From contig NC_092563.1 of the NCBI RefSeq assembly GCF_037975245.1, positions 22,224,960 to 22,288,959 of the forward strand: 64,000 nucleotides of DNA. The letters are read 5' to 3'. The notes beneath the pieces were generated by a model. The model did not search any database and was not told the DNA's origin. It saw only the letters and a program-made list of their open reading frames with translations. The stretch is from Apostichopus japonicus (lineage: Eukaryota; Echinodermata; Holothuroidea; Aspidochirotida; Stichopodidae). Positions 13,419 to 25,439 of the stretch are shown in pieces (the stretch's first letter is position 1; every line of letters begins with the position of its first letter). The translations under genes and the position numbers were made by a program.

Positions 13419-14274
13419 ATCATAATCATGGGCGGGATTACGGGGGGGGGGGGCAAGAGGGGGCATTTGCCCCCCCACTTTTTCCCAGACCTTAGTTCAC
13501 TTTTTTGTCGTTTTTGCAGACAAATGTGCACAACCCTAATCGAAGTTATTCCGCCACAACAGCTCTATCAAATAGGCCTATTTGTTTCGAATCTAAGTCG
13601 AATTTGTTTTTAACATCGTAACATGTAGCATGCAGAATAACTGGAGCTGGAGCTAGCACATGGTTCGCAGCACAGGTTACGAATCCTGGAGCTAACACAC
13701 TAGCGATTCAATTCTGCATGTGATGAATCCGCGGCATGTGCTACAGTTCTAGCTTCAGGAATTGATTTTCAACGTTGCTGCTCTACTGAATGCGTTGAAT
13801 AACTTAATCCAGAGAAACGATTTACGAAAGCCAGATTTGCATATTGGGTATATCAATAATTAAATTCAATACACTGACACATGACACCCCCCCCCCCCGT
13901 GTCATTCAACAATATGCAATGGCAATGCCGATGTAGTATCTTTACTGCTCGAAATCCTGGAATGATGCATGCAAATCGAATAATGTGAATTACAAATTGG
14001 CACTAACACAGTAACACATTAAGTCCATTGTTTACTGCCAGGTAATAATTTCATTTTTAAAATCTCAGCCAGTACTATGAAATGACTCGTAACCGATATT
14101 GCTCCATGTTGCACCTAGTCGCATTGTAAAATCCAAAAAGTCACCCCGCCTCGACTTCAGTGGCGACGGAACCGGTGGACTTGAGGGGCTTATCCCCCAT
14201 GAAAAGAGTGGGGGGGGGGGGTTAGGTATCAGGCGCGTATCCAGGATTTTGTAACCCGGGGGGCGCGAATTACT

Positions 14275-14374
14275 ATCTAAGCGGAGCGCCACCATCGGTT
14301 GGCGCGCAGCGTACAAGAAAATTTCAGGTTTTGATACCCCCCCAGATCACCGGAAACGGCACTTCTCGGGCTTG
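14275..14374 (+). repeat. 100-base core, copy 1
   Basis: The recurring core starts ATCTAAGCGGAGCGCC. A hairpin GCGCCA..TGGCGC is followed by GTACAAGAAAATTT and an AGATC..CCGGAAA block. It lies just inside the left end of 14230-16832. Confidence 0.85.
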
Positions 14375-14918
14375 AAATGACCAACCAGATGTACACTTTT
14401 GGCCTGAGAACCAAGTATATCCTAATAGTTTTTTTTTTCCATCCATAACCTTTTTGAAGATTGTCAACCCGGCACACGTCATGTTCGACCTGATCGCATG
14501 TCCTGTGGGTCTTTGCTTTTGTAGGTGATTCTACGTCGCGGCCCACAATACCCGTCAGCCCCACTTTTCAAGGTTTTAAGCCCCAAATTTGTTCAGAATT
14601 TGAAAATTCACATTTCTCGTGAATAAACTCACTTGAAAACATACCCATAATGTTGTACAAAATTTCATCTATGGACAACCAATATAGAAAAACTACCTTC
14701 AACCCCTAACAGACCGGTCAAAATTGCACGAGTAGAGGGAAGTGTGATGCAGAATGTTGGTCAGAAATTTTCGAAAATTCAGACACAGTTAATTTATTGG
14801 TGTAGAAATATTAAACCTCTTATAACGGCTATTATAAAACTTGGTTGAAGGAAATGAAAAAAATAGCAGATATTTCCGAAAGCGAACACTACACACATAG
14901 GCGTAGGAGGCGCGGCGG

Positions 14919-15302
14919 CAGTGGCCTAGCTAGGGGTATTGGTCAGGAGTGGCGAGAATGGTCTGAAGGGGCGCTTTCGACACAATCTAAGCGGAGCGCC
15001 ACCACTGGTTGGCTCGTAGCGCACAGACAAATTTTTGAGTAAAGATACTCCCTAGATCGCAGGAAATGACCCTTTCCGGGCCTGGCTAATTTGCAGATAA
15101 ACGAAGAATAAGGTGTCATCGCCAAATTACAGCAACAAAATGTGACAAATGTCAATAAGTAGATGAGAGCGCAATAAAAAAGTCAATAATCTAGAATAAT
15201 TAAAAAGTGGTAAAGAGCTGAAAAAGGCGCCAGCAGTCCATTTGAGTCCGTCAGGGGGGGGGGGGTATCCGTCCCCCTGACCATATGGACGCTCCGCCAC
15301 TG
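14919..15302. mobile_element. Nested hAT-type MITE
   Basis: The ends are CAGTGGCCTAGC and GCTCCGCCACTG. The perfect 8-bp duplication CGCGGCGG lies at 14911-14918 and 15303-15310. The relative at 23189-25041 has no insertion at the matching place near 24,345. The 384-bp element contains one copy of the 100-base core. Confidence 0.85.
14985..15085 (+). repeat. 100-base core, copy 2
   Basis: Same core inside the nested hAT 14919-15302. The hairpin arms read GCGCCA..TGGCTC, so one pair is lost. Confidence 0.8.
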
Positions 15303-15710
15303 CGCGGCGGGGGTGCAGGCCCTAATTCGCCATTACTAATTTAAAAGAGAGTTTTGACATAATTGGACCTCCATGCTTTTTCTCCATCTACATGAGACAT
15401 GTCGTTGTTTACATTAGCATCCCGCGGTATACTGCGCAATTTGAACGGACCGTACGGTACATGATGGCATGCGATGTAATAACCGATGCTTGCTTATATG
15501 ATGTTGACATTGACACGTTGAACGCGCGCATCGCGCGCGAAAATTTTTGGTTATTTTTTCAGGCAAGTCGGACAGTTTTGAGGATTTTCATGCTGGAGCG
15601 CCATTTTCATGCTCACTGATATGATGTGATATCTGCTGTTTGCGTTACAAATTCGAACAGGCGTGTAGCGAGGAGTTTGCCAAGGGAGGGGCGAAGCCTG
15701 TAGGCAAATT

Positions 15711-15800
15711 ATCTAAGCGTACCGCCACCATAGGTTGGCGCGAAGCGTACAAGAAAATTTTGGCCGAAAATGCCTCCCAGATCGCTGGAAACGGCACTGT
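15711..15800 (+). repeat. 100-base core, copy 3
   Basis: Same core with hairpin CCGCCA..TGGCGC. It stops where the SINE begins; a second partial core (16205-16285) resumes after the SINE. Confidence 0.75.
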
Positions 15801-16195
15801 GAGGGCGTTGTGGTCAAGTGGTTAAGGCAGTGGACTTGTGATCTAAGGATTACAGGTTCGAGCCCTGGCCAGATCATTGCGTTGTGTCCTTGGGCAAGGC
15901 GCTTTATCTCCATTGCCTCTCTTCACCCAGGTGTAAATGGGGACCTGCGAGGTAACTTGTAAATATAGTTGTTTGCGCCGGTTTGTGGCTGCACCCTATG
16001 GGAAGTCCCCCGGGGGACACGTGGCTGTGGTGCACTGTGGTGCCCCAGGAGAGATTGATTGAATTGTGCACACTTTGGTGTGTGGGTGTGACAAGTTACC
16101 AATGACCAGGGGTTAATAATAATCATTGCGCCTTGAGCACCCTGCAGGGTGGATATGTGCGCACTATAAATCTCTGTTATTATTATTATTATTAC
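15801..16195 (+). mobile_element. tRNA-derived SINE
   Basis: The head has a polymerase III A box (TGGTCAAGTGG, 15811-15821) and B box (GGTTCGAGCCC, 15855-15865). Between them is a tRNA-His-like anticodon loop, TTGTGAT. A central domain with CTTGGGCAAGGCGCTTTA follows, and the tail ends in (TTA)n at 16175-16194. The acceptor arms do not pair, so it is a SINE and not a tRNA gene. Confidence 0.8.
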
Positions 16196-16614
16196 CCAGG
16201 ACCATTTGTTAGCGCCAAACGTACAAGCAAATTTTGGCCGAAAATGTCTCCCAGATCGCTGGAAATGACACTTCCCAGGCCTTATAAGTTGCATCTAAGC
16301 ACTTTCTATTTTGAAATTACTTAGCGATATCAATTAAAACAAATGCTGATTGGGGGGGGGCGGTCGCCCCCATCCCAAAATGCGTCATGTTCCCCGACGA
16401 CACGGTCGAGTTCGAGACCAGCCACAGTTGGTTTCATAGCACAATTCTACACACGCGTTATGATAGACCATATATAGTATATATATAGATCATTAGTGAG
16501 AGAGGAAAATGGAAACTTCAAAAAAATGGAGTTGTCGGTGTAAGGGGTAGGGTGAGGCACACTTTTACGAAATCATTGATCCGTCACTGGCTACCCTTCA
16601 GCGCTGTAATCATG

Positions 16615-16790
16615 TCACTGTTCCTCTTTCTCCTCCCGGTGTCTTCGCGTTTTTCTTTTACTCCCTCCTTTTCTCCTTTTTCTCTCTTTCATCTTTTTCT
16701 TTTCCCTTCCTTCCTCTCCTCCTCCTCCTCTTTTCCCCCTCTTTTTTCCTTTTTTCTTCTCTTTTTTTTCTCTCCTCTTTTTCTTACCCG
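16615..16790 (+). repeat. Long polypyrimidine tract
   Basis: About 175 bases almost entirely C and T. It is the reverse complement of the purine tract at 23232-23400 in the sister transposon. It is an internal component of that family, next to the G-rich terminus. Confidence 0.8.
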
Positions 16791-17390
16791 GGGGGCGCGC
16801 GCCCCCAACGCCCCCCCCTGGATACGCACCTGGGTATGTTCAGCCCCCAATATTTGCCAAGTGCTCCAAGAAGTGGGGACCGCGGGGAGAATTTCGAAGT
16901 GGGTGCTGAACATATTCTTGATCGGTCCAATGCACAATATACTAATAATTTTAGGGGGAAAGAACTGTCTAGATGCGATTTATTGTTACCAGAGGTGTCA
17001 TTTTTGCTGATCTAGGATTTCCTTTTTGCTTAAATTTCGACGCACCGCGCCAACTGATGGTGGTGCACCGCCTAAATAGTGACGTATAAGCTTCAGTTGT
17101 ACATCCCCATATAAGTTCTTCTATCCGTCCTCCCTAAATTAACACACGTTCATTAATTGTTTAAATGCAATTTAAAGCCTATATGGGTGTTAATTTTACC
17201 GATCTAAGGGTAAATTTCATCGAAAATTTCGACGCTTAGATAGTGACGTATAACAAAAGTTGTACATCACCATCTGACCATATGTTCTACTATCAATCCT
17301 CTTAAAATTTTTAAACGATAATTAACTATCTAGATACAATTGCAGACATGAGATCCATATTTCAAGGATCGGTACATGCAGCTTAGAGCA

Positions 17391-17488
17391 CTCGGGAAGT
17401 GCCGTTTCCGGCCATCTGGAGGGTTTGTAAAGCCCAAAAATTTCTTGTACGCTCCGCGCCAACCGATGGTGGCGCTCCGCTTAGATAG
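17391..17488 (-). repeat. 100-base core, copy 4
   Basis: Reverse-strand core near the right end of 13427-17540, with the full GCGCCA..TGGCGC hairpin. A partial, more diverged relative lies at 17036-17080. Confidence 0.8.
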
Positions 17489-17947
17489 TCTTGCTGGCAG
17501 GTTTGCACCCCCCACTTTCACAACTCAAATCCCGCCCCTGATCATAATGAACACAACGGAAAGAATGATGGTTTCGTTTGAATCCGCTGGTTGTGGTGGT
17601 GGTGTTATGGGGACTTGGGGGGGGGGGGGGGGTTAATAACCTGCTTTACTAATGATCATCACCTCTATCACAGTACTGATGGTTGGGTTTGTGTCTCCTG
17701 TAAGTAACGTTCAGAGTAAAGGACCATCCGATTAGGAGAGAAAATGACAAACGGTCCAGTCAAATGTATCAAAAGTATGATGAAGATCGGAAGTTTCTGC
17801 TTTAAAATATGAACTCATGTGTGCCAAAACAATACGGACATATCTCTTAAGAATAACCTCAACTTTGATTGTATCTTACGTCTGTAATTCTTCCTGTAGG
17901 ACCACCCCACACACTGTGCCTCCATTCCACTTACAAGCATAAACAGA

Positions 17948-18868
17948 CATAGGCGTACGGGACCATTTCAGTTTGGGGGGGGGGGGGGGTTGAAGACCAT
18001 CTTTGCCTGAAATTTCCCGTCAGACAACCGAAGCGGTGCGCCACCATCGGTTGGCGCGTAGCGTACAAGAATTCTTTTGACGAAGTATGCCTCTCAGATT
18101 GCCGGAAATGGCACTTCTGAGGCCTTGCAAGTTGCATCTAAACATTCTTTACTTTATAATCTCACGTTTAAAAATTTACACTTCCCCAAAAACTTGGTAA
18201 ATTAGAAGAAGAAGAAATGTTAACATTACTTTGTAGGGGAAAACTAGGACAGTACATTTTCAGAGCTGCTATTTAGTTGCTGTATATGTTGTTCTAAGAC
18301 TGTACTCAGCTACCTCCAGAAAATCATACATTGTTCAACGACACGTAGGCGGGAAAATGTCACTGTGTCAAGTGAGAATGCAATTTGTCTCACAAAAAAA
18401 GTATAAAAAACAGAATATGATAAACATGTACTTTTAGGCTTGTTTACTGCGGTTTTTCCACTTTAGAGACTGCTAATCTCCATGCATGCTTGTCACCACG
18501 ATTGTGAGCGGCGTTCCCTGTTAATAATTTTGGGCGATAGTGCAAAAAACGTGGTAGCCCAGATGAGCTGCGCTTACGGTGGTGGTACACAGAAATATTG
18601 GGGCATCATGATGCTAAATAAAGAAAATCATTAGGCCTATATCGATGCTAATGTCAAAAAACAAATAACGCAGAACGCTCTCCACGGAATTTTCGGGCAA
18701 AAATATGAAAAAGATTCGGTCAAGCTGCTAAATATATATATATATATTTTTTTTCTCCTCTTAGGCTGCCCGAATTCTCAGGACTTTTGCCCCACTTTCT
18801 TGTCCTCTGGAAATTTGGGGGGGGGGGGGGCAGTCTGCCCCCCTGCCCCCGCCTCGTACGCCTATGTG
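17948..18868. mobile_element. DNA transposon with CATAGGCGTACG ends
   Basis: Inverted ends CATAGGCGTACG and CGTACGCCTATG(TG), flanked by AAACAGA at 17941-17947 and 18869-18875. The stretch is missing from the otherwise matching unit 2 sequence near 49,900. It carries a 100-base core at 18026-18127. A second, inverted and partial member lies at about 46,130-46,656. Confidence 0.75.
18026..18127 (+). repeat. 100-base core, copy 5
   Basis: Core variant inside 17948-18868; hairpin arms GCGCCA..TGGCGC are kept. Confidence 0.8.
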
Positions 18869-20285
18869 AAACAGACTAGTAATGTTTGCTCTCAAAGAGA
18901 CTCCTGATTCTTCTTCACTTTCCAAATAGTCATGATCACGTGGTTACCGTGGTTACAATGTATTGGGCAGATTTCATTTTTTTAAGCCCAAATTGTATCC
19001 CTGGTATCCTTCTCAAAAAGTAACAAATTTGGTGCCCAAAACTGGACAATAGAAAACCAGACCATCAAATAAACACAACAAATGATATAATATACTGCTT
19101 TTTGTTTATTTTTAATATTATTTTCGTTTTTACAATTTTTTTATTACTTTTTTTGGCCTTTTTCCATTCTTCCTGAGAGTAAAACATGTCCTTTACACTG
19201 GAGAACTGATGCATAAGATTTAAAAAAATTAAAAAGTCCTAAAGTCTCAAACAGCTTTGCTGTTCCCTATTTGCCTACGCTCCACCTCGACACTGACATA
19301 GAATCAATTTGGTCAATGCCTTTCTCACAAGAGGATACAACAAGTTTCCCAAACACTGTTTATTGAAAAGAAGTAGTTATCAGATTTCTTATTTCTTTCA
19401 TATTTTCTCTTGCAGCACATCATTAACCCTCCCTCCCCACTTACCCTCACTCACATCACTCAAACACATACCCCCTCCTCCCCCAGCTTTCCTTCACCCC
19501 AGTTATCCTCCCAACTATCCCCCCCCCCCCATACAAATCAAGCTGAGCTTTCTTTACACATATTGCAAGCTTCCATCACATATCCCTTCTTGGAGGGATA
19601 TATAACAGTATTTCTTGTCAAGCTGTCCAATTTGGAGAATGGAATTTTTGATAATCACAAATTTGTCAAACTCTCACATAAAACTTGTATCTACAGGTTC
19701 TTTACTTCCATGATTCATTTGTGACATCTGATTCAGTAGAAACATCATCACTACAACACATCACATGAAACAGTCAAATTAAAAATAGTTAATTAAATTG
19801 GATGACATCACGGCCAGGTGACAACTAATTTCTCACATTTTCACAGTAGACGTGTTAACTTCATACGAACCTCAATCCTTCCCCAAAAACTTGTAATACG
19901 AGGGTCTCAACATCATAACAAAATGAAAAAAAAAGTTGATGTTCATATCTTTGGTTACTTTAAAGAAAATGCTATTACCAAGCCTTACCCATGTTTTGCC
20001 AGTTGCATCGCCATGGTAACATGAGAATAATTATTTGAAGGTTGTATTGTATAACATACTACATTGTAGTACATGATGGTAATTATACAGTGAATAGTAT
20101 GAATCTATATAGAGCATTGATTTACCAAGATGAAGGAACTCTCATAACAAAGTAAAACATAACTTGTAAGCTGAGTTGATAAAGATTCCCATCTAAAACT
20201 TAACCCATCATCTCTCAACATATCATGAATCTGTATTCTTTGATTAGGATTTCAACATATTAAAAATTTAATACACTGTGTTAAT

Positions 20286-21646
20286 CATGGGCGGCGATCC
20301 GTACTTCCGAAAGGGGGGGGGGGGTATGACCTTGTTGACTATCTAAGCGTAGAGCCACCATGACTTGGCTCGAAGCGTACAAGAAAATTTTGGGATTTAC
20401 AAACCCTCTAGATGGCCGGAAACGGCACTTCCCGAGGTTTCCAAGTGGCATATATCCAACTTTAAAATAGGGATATCATGTCCGAAATATCTCATAATCA
20501 GGATCCAAAATACTTTTTTTTTTAATTTCGGGTGTTATTTTGGGAAAATTGCCCCTGTCAATTTCGTTTCAGGCGCTACGTTAATAATACCCTGTGTTGT
20601 TATAGGGCCAATGAAGCCTACAATCAACTATTCTTGCTTTATAAAGACGCTTAATTTGAAAAGATCACATTGCGTTTATGGTAGGCGAGAAATGAAGCTA
20701 AAAAAAAGCCGTACATTCACGATGATGCATAAATGTAGGCATGAAAAAATTCTTATCACTGGCATTTGGTGGGGGGGGGGGGGATATGGTGTATTACATC
20801 CCCTCCACCCATTTTCATGGGGGATATATCCCCCCTCCCCTCCCCCCAGGATCGCCGCCTATGACTGTGGATAAAATACAATAAAATGAGAACTGCTGCA
20901 TGTCATTTGCACAATGCTGGATAAAACTGCCCCAAAGTTCAATACAGGGGAACTTGAAATGCAGCTATTCGTCAAGACAAATTGGTGGGGACACGGTATA
21001 TCATGTCCCCACTACTGAAAAAGTTGGCGGGGACGCGTCCCGCTGTCCTCACCAGGATCTGCGCCCATGGTTTGGAGGCTGTTTATCGTGGAACGCCATT
21101 TTTATGCTCACTGATATGATGTGATATCTGCTGTTTGCTTTACAAATTCGAATTTGTCACTGTTCCTCTTTCTCTTCCCGTTTTCTTGCCGTATTTTCTA
21201 CTCCATCCTATTCTCCTTTTCTCTCTTTCTTCCTTTTCTTTTCCTTCCTTCACCTCGTTGAAGTTGGCAAGTGTATACAGTTCCAAAGCTATTAAACAGC
21301 AACAAAACGTTATTTTGTGTATGTCTGTTGTGGGGTGAAGTTAGCGATATGAGCTACAAGTTCCAATGCGCAAGGTAGGGGAAAGGGGCTAGAAATAATG
21401 TGTGGGTCAATTCTAACTCGGTTTTCGGTCGTTAATTGTTGATGTAGGTAAAAGGTTGAAATGACTTTAACAATTTCAAATTTAATAATTTGATTTATTA
21501 TGCCATTTGGAGCACATAACATAGGCTATAACAGAACATTACTGTCAAAAACTAGGGGGGTTGATTGTGTGGGCCAACCCCCTTCTTCAAAAAGTGTGGG
21601 GGGAGGGGTAAACCCCCCCCCCAACCCCCCTGTTTCTCCGCCATTG
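20286..21646. mobile_element. hAT-type insertion, possibly composite
   Basis: The left end is CATGGGCGGCGATCCG. The right end on the other strand is CAATGGCGGAGAAACAGG. The 8-bp duplication GTGTTAAT lies at 20278-20285 and 21647-21654, and unit 2 reads straight through near 51,297. An internal end GGATCGCCGCCTATG at about 20,850-20,865 pairs better with the left terminus, so two elements may be fused here. A core copy lies at 20341-20437. Confidence 0.75.
20341..20437 (+). repeat. 100-base core, copy 6 (covarying hairpin)
   Basis: The hairpin arms here are GAGCCA..TGGCTC. Relative to the usual GCGCCA..TGGCGC both sides of one pair have changed together, so pairing is kept. Confidence 0.8.
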
Positions 21647-22194
21647 GTGTTAATTACTAACAATGTCAATATGATCACTGCATGGGGTTTAGCACAGCCA
21701 CAAGACCAAAATATTCTTGAATAGTTTATACACTGGGCACAGAATCATTCTCGTCCCTTACCATACTGCACACTCACAAAATATAACATGTTTTTGAAGA
21801 GCGGCATCCGTTTGTTTAACACATGTCATTCTCGTAAAGGTGGCTGTTATTCCCATCAACTGAAATTAAAAGATACATCGTTTGGCCTTTTTTCTGTCAC
21901 TAATTTTCTACATTTTGTCTCTCTGTTAACTCAAATAATATTCCGTTTTTTATTTCCAAGTTCTCTAAATATACTGGAATAGTTTGTGCATTATTTTTTA
22001 CTTTTCAGAAAAATGTCGAATTGACGAGCTCTGATAATTTGTCAATTAAACATTTTGCAAAAATAGTATAATTGCTCAGTTAAAATCAGCTGAGCAATCC
22101 AACATTTTCTGATTTTTTTGGAGATACAGTCTTAATAAATAAAACTGTTAGCAAACTGCTTATCCACTAGAGAGCCTGGGTAATACTAATAGAA

Positions 22195-22333
22195 TGTGTA
22201 AAAGTAAGTTGGCCTGACGTTTCGATCCTAGCAGGATCTTCCTCAGAGACTAAATGACAACTACAGTAACAGAAGGGACTTAAACACGCACAGAAAACAG
22301 ACACCTGTCTGAGGCCAAGTTACTTTTACACGA
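22195..22333. mobile_element. Short inverted-repeat element with hammerhead-like motif
   Basis: About 20-base inverted ends (GTGTAAAAGTAAGTTGGCCT against GTGTAAAAGTAACTTGGCCT) bound 139 bp. On the minus strand the interior reads CTGAGGA, a hairpin GATCCT..AGGATC, then GAAACGTC. This resembles the CUGANGA / helix II / GAAA core of hammerhead ribozymes known from Penelope-like elements. Helices I and III are not convincing, so activity is doubtful. Confidence 0.45.
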
Positions 22334-23231
22334 GATATTATCTTGTTATCTAAACAATTAACTGACAAATGTCAACTTATGGGGCAAAGTTTTTCTTATG
22401 TTGATGGCAGTTTTAAGCTTCCGTACGTTTGTCTACAATTATTTACGTCATTTCCATTCTTAGTCAACGTTTCTGCGCATGTTCAGTGTCATTTTTCCGG
22501 AACAAAGTAGACACGACTCAAAAACCGTTGTTTCTTGTTAGCTTAGCCCATGCAGGGAATTCCCTTGTTAATGCAATACGAATCTGCGCCCAAATTGAAT
22601 GTTTATTCATAGATTTTAAGTCACTAAATTTGTTTTTCGGAAACGAGCCTGTTGTCTCCTGTCTTTAACATGAAAACATGCGCTTATATGAATACTGATA
22701 GCACGGTAACGGTACTGTAACTTGGTGTGTTCCCAGGCCAAAATATCGCGTACTGTGTTATGCAAGTATAGCTGCACAGATAGACTCTGAAGTTGATAAT
22801 AGTTTGATAGTATATTATCTTGTTATCTAAACAATTGACTGAAAAATGTCAACTTATGGGGCAAAGTTTTTCTTATGTTGATGGCAGTTTTAAGCTTCCG
22901 TACGTTTGTCTACAATTATTTACGTCATTTCCATTCTTAGTCAACGTTTCTGCGCATGTTCAGTGTCATTTTTTCCGGAACAAAGTAGACACGACTCAAA
23001 AACCGTTGTTTCTTGTTAGCTTAGCCCATGCAGGGAATTCTCTTGTTAATGCAATACGAATCTGCGTCCAAATTGAATGTTTATTCATAGATGTTAATTT
23101 ACTAAATTTGTTTTTCGGAAACTAGCCTGTTGTCTCCTGTCTTTAACATGGAAACATACGCTTATATGAATACTGATAGCACGGTAACCAGGCGCGTATC
23201 CAGGGGGGCGTTGGGGGCGCGCGCCCCCCGG

Positions 23232-23400
23232 GTAAGAAAAAAAGGAGAGAAAAAAAGAGAGGAAAAAAGGGAAAAAAGAGGGATAAAAAAGTGGAGGAGG
23301 AGAGGAAGGAAGGGAAAAGAAAAAGAAGAAAGAGAGAAAAAGAAGAAAAGGAGAGAGTAGAAGGAAAACGCCAAGACACCGGGAAGAGAAAGAGGAACAG
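23232..23400 (+). repeat. Long polypurine tract
   Basis: About 170 bases of almost only A and G, mirror of 16615-16790. Such tracts can form triplex DNA; nothing here shows that it does. Confidence 0.8.
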
Positions 23401-23778
23401 TGACATCATTACAGCGCTGATCCCTATTATATACACAGGGTAGCCAGTGACGGATCGAGGATTTCGGAAGGGGCGTGTGCCTCACCCTACCCCTTACACC
23501 GAAAACTCCATTTTGACGTTTCCCTTTTTCCTCTCTCACTCATGATCTATATATATATACTATATATGGTCTATCATAACGCGTGTGTGTGTATGGACGC
23601 CTTAAACAATTGTACAATTGTGCTATGAAACCAACTGTGGCTGGTCTCGAACTCGACCGTGTCGTCGGGAAACACGACGCATTTCGGGAAGGGGGCGACC
23701 GCCCCCCCCCCCCTTCAGCATTATTTTTTATGATATCGCTAGTAATTTCAAAATGGAAAGTGCTAAGATGCAACTTAC

Positions 23779-23849
23779 AAGGCATGGGAAGTGTCATTTC
23801 CAGCGATCTAGGAGGCATTTTCGGGCAAAATTTTCTTGTACGCTTGGCC
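23779..23849 (-). repeat. 100-base core, partial copy 7
   Basis: Only the GTACAAG to GGAAATG part is present; the hairpin half is deleted relative to the sister copy at 15711. Confidence 0.65.
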
Positions 23850-24899
23850 CCTCCCTTGGCAAATTTCTCGCTACGAGCCTGTTCGAATTTGTAAAGCAAA
23901 CAGTAGATATCACATCATATCAGTCAGCATGAAAGTGGCGTTCCAGGATGAAGAGCCTCAAAATTGTCCGACTTGCCCGTAAAATAGCCAAAAATTTTCG
24001 CGCGCTTAGTGCGCGTTCAACATGTTAATGTCAATATCATATAAGCAAGCACCGGTTAAAGTTGAAGGACATTAATATTAACAATTTCGAGGAAGCAATA
24101 AACCTTTCGCAAGATCGTGATACGTGGCGGAGGTTAATCACTGAGCATGTGTCGGATAGACGAGACTCAACTTACTACTACTAAGCATGCCATCGTGTAC
24201 CGTACGGTCCGTGAAAGTTGCGCAGTATACCGCGGGATGCTAATGTAAACGACGAAATGTCTTATGTAGATGGAGAAAAAGCATGGAGGTCCAATTATGT
24301 CATAACCCTCTATTACATTAGTAATGGCGATATAGGGGCTGCAACCCCCCCCCCCCCCCCGCCTCCTATACGCCTATGTGTGTAGTGTTCGGTTTCGGAA
24401 ATATCTGCTATTTTTTCATTTCCTTCAACGAAGTTTTATAATAGCCGTTATAAGAGGTTTTAATATTTGTACACCAATAAATTTACTGTGTCTGAATTTT
24501 CGAAAATTTCTGCCCAACATTCTTCATCACACTTCCCTCTACCAGCGCAATTTTGACCGGTCTGTCAGGGGTTGAAGGAGGTTTTTCTATAATTGTTTGT
24601 CTATAGATGGAATTTTGTGCAACGTTATGGGTATGTTTTGAGGTGAGTTTATTCACGAGAAACGTGAATTTTCAAATTCTGAACAAATAATAGGCTTAAA
24701 AACTTGAAAAGTGGGGCTGACGGATATTTTGTGCCACGACGTAGAATCACCTACAAAAGCAATGATCCACGGGAGATGCGATGAGGTCGAACATGGTTTG
24801 TGACTGGTGGCAATCTTCAAAAAGGTTATGGATGAAAAAAAACTACTGGGAAATACTTAATTTCTCAGGCAAAAAGTGTACATCTGGTTGGTTATTTTC

Positions 24900-24998
24900 A
24901 AGCCCGAGAAGTGCCATTTCCGGTGATCTAAGTGGTATCAAAACCGGAAATTTTCTTGTACGCTGCGCGCCAACTGATGGTGGCGCTCCGCTTAGATA
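24900..24998 (-). repeat. 100-base core, copy 8
   Basis: Reverse-strand core next to the right end of 23189-25041, equivalent to copy 1 at 14275. The hairpin loop differs (atcagt). Confidence 0.8.
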
Positions 24999-25439
24999 GT
25001 AATTCGCGCCTCCGGGTTAGAAAATCCTGGATACGCCACTGGTAACGGTACTGTAACTTGGTGTGTCCCCAAAATTCGCGTACTGTGTTATGCATGTGTA
25101 GCTGCACGGATAGACTCTGAAGTTGAAAATAGTTTGATAGTATATTATCTTGTTATCTAAACAATTGACTGAAAAAAATGTCAATTTATGGGGCAAAGTT
25201 TTTCTTATGTTGATGGCAGTTTTAAGCTTCCGTACGTTTGTCTACAATTATTTACGTCATTTCCATTCTTAGTCAACGTTTCAGCGCATGTTCAGTGTCA
25301 GTTTTCCGGAACAAAGTAGACACGACTCAAAAACCGTTGTTTCTTGTTAGCTTAGCCCATGCAGGGAATACGAATCTGTGCCCGAGTTGAATGTTTATTC
25401 ATAGATGTTAATACACTAGATATGTGTTCGGAAAATAGG

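Larger units (their letters stand above)
14230..16832. mobile_element. DNA transposon with 5-bp target duplication, copy 1
   Basis: The ends are CAGGCGCGTATCCAG and CTGGATACGCACCTG, flanked by 5-bp GGTAT at 14225-14229 and 16833-16837. It is an inverted, larger relative of 23189-25041: same termini, same interior, same 5-bp duplication length. It carries a nested hAT (14919-15302) and a SINE (15801-16195). It lies inside 13427-17540. Superfamily not assigned; no transposase seen. Confidence 0.85.
13427..17540. mobile_element. hAT-type element hosting nested insertions
   Basis: The left end is CATGGGCGGGATTACGGGG. The right end, read on the other strand, is CAGGGGCGGGATTTGAG. The 8-bp target duplication ATCATAAT is perfect (13419-13426, 17541-17548). 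About 2.6 kb of the 4.1 kb is a later transposon (14230-16832), leaving an original of about 1.5 kb. Near the right end it carries the recurring 100-base core and an imperfect internal duplication (about 17,030-17,340). No transposase was seen. Confidence 0.85.
23189..25041. mobile_element. DNA transposon with 5-bp target duplication, copy 2
   Basis: The ends are CAGGCGCGTATCCAG and CTGGATACGCCACTG. The 5-bp duplication GTAAC lies at 23184-23188 and 25042-25046. The preceding tandem unit gives the empty site near 22,708 (GGTAACGG uninterrupted). Its interior matches 14230-16832 in inverse orientation, with a purine tract next to the left end and a core next to the right end. Confidence 0.88.
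22335..25425. repeat. Roughly 475-bp tandem repeat, three units
   Basis: Units start near 22,335, 22,815 and 25,141 (third unit incomplete, to about 25,425). A further piece is at about 26,521-26,665. After subtracting the 1.85-kb transposon in unit 2, spacing is 470-480 bp. The units share open stretches (for example PLFLVSLAHAGNSLVNAIRI), but these are short, unspliced and tandem, so they are not called genes. Absent from unit 2 of the large duplication. Confidence 0.85.

Noticed and set aside
15801-15870. Possible tRNA-His gene
   Set aside because: A and B boxes and a TTGTGAT loop are present, but the acceptor stem does not pair and a SINE body with (TTA)n tail follows.
16552-17010. Plus-strand open frame rich in Phe/Ser/Pro resembling a membrane protein
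   Set aside because: Translation of a transposon polypyrimidine tract that then crosses the element border at 16,832.
20365-20874. 169-residue plus-strand open frame
   Set aside because: Starts in the 100-base core and ends in the G/C runs of a transposon terminus; no homology recognised.
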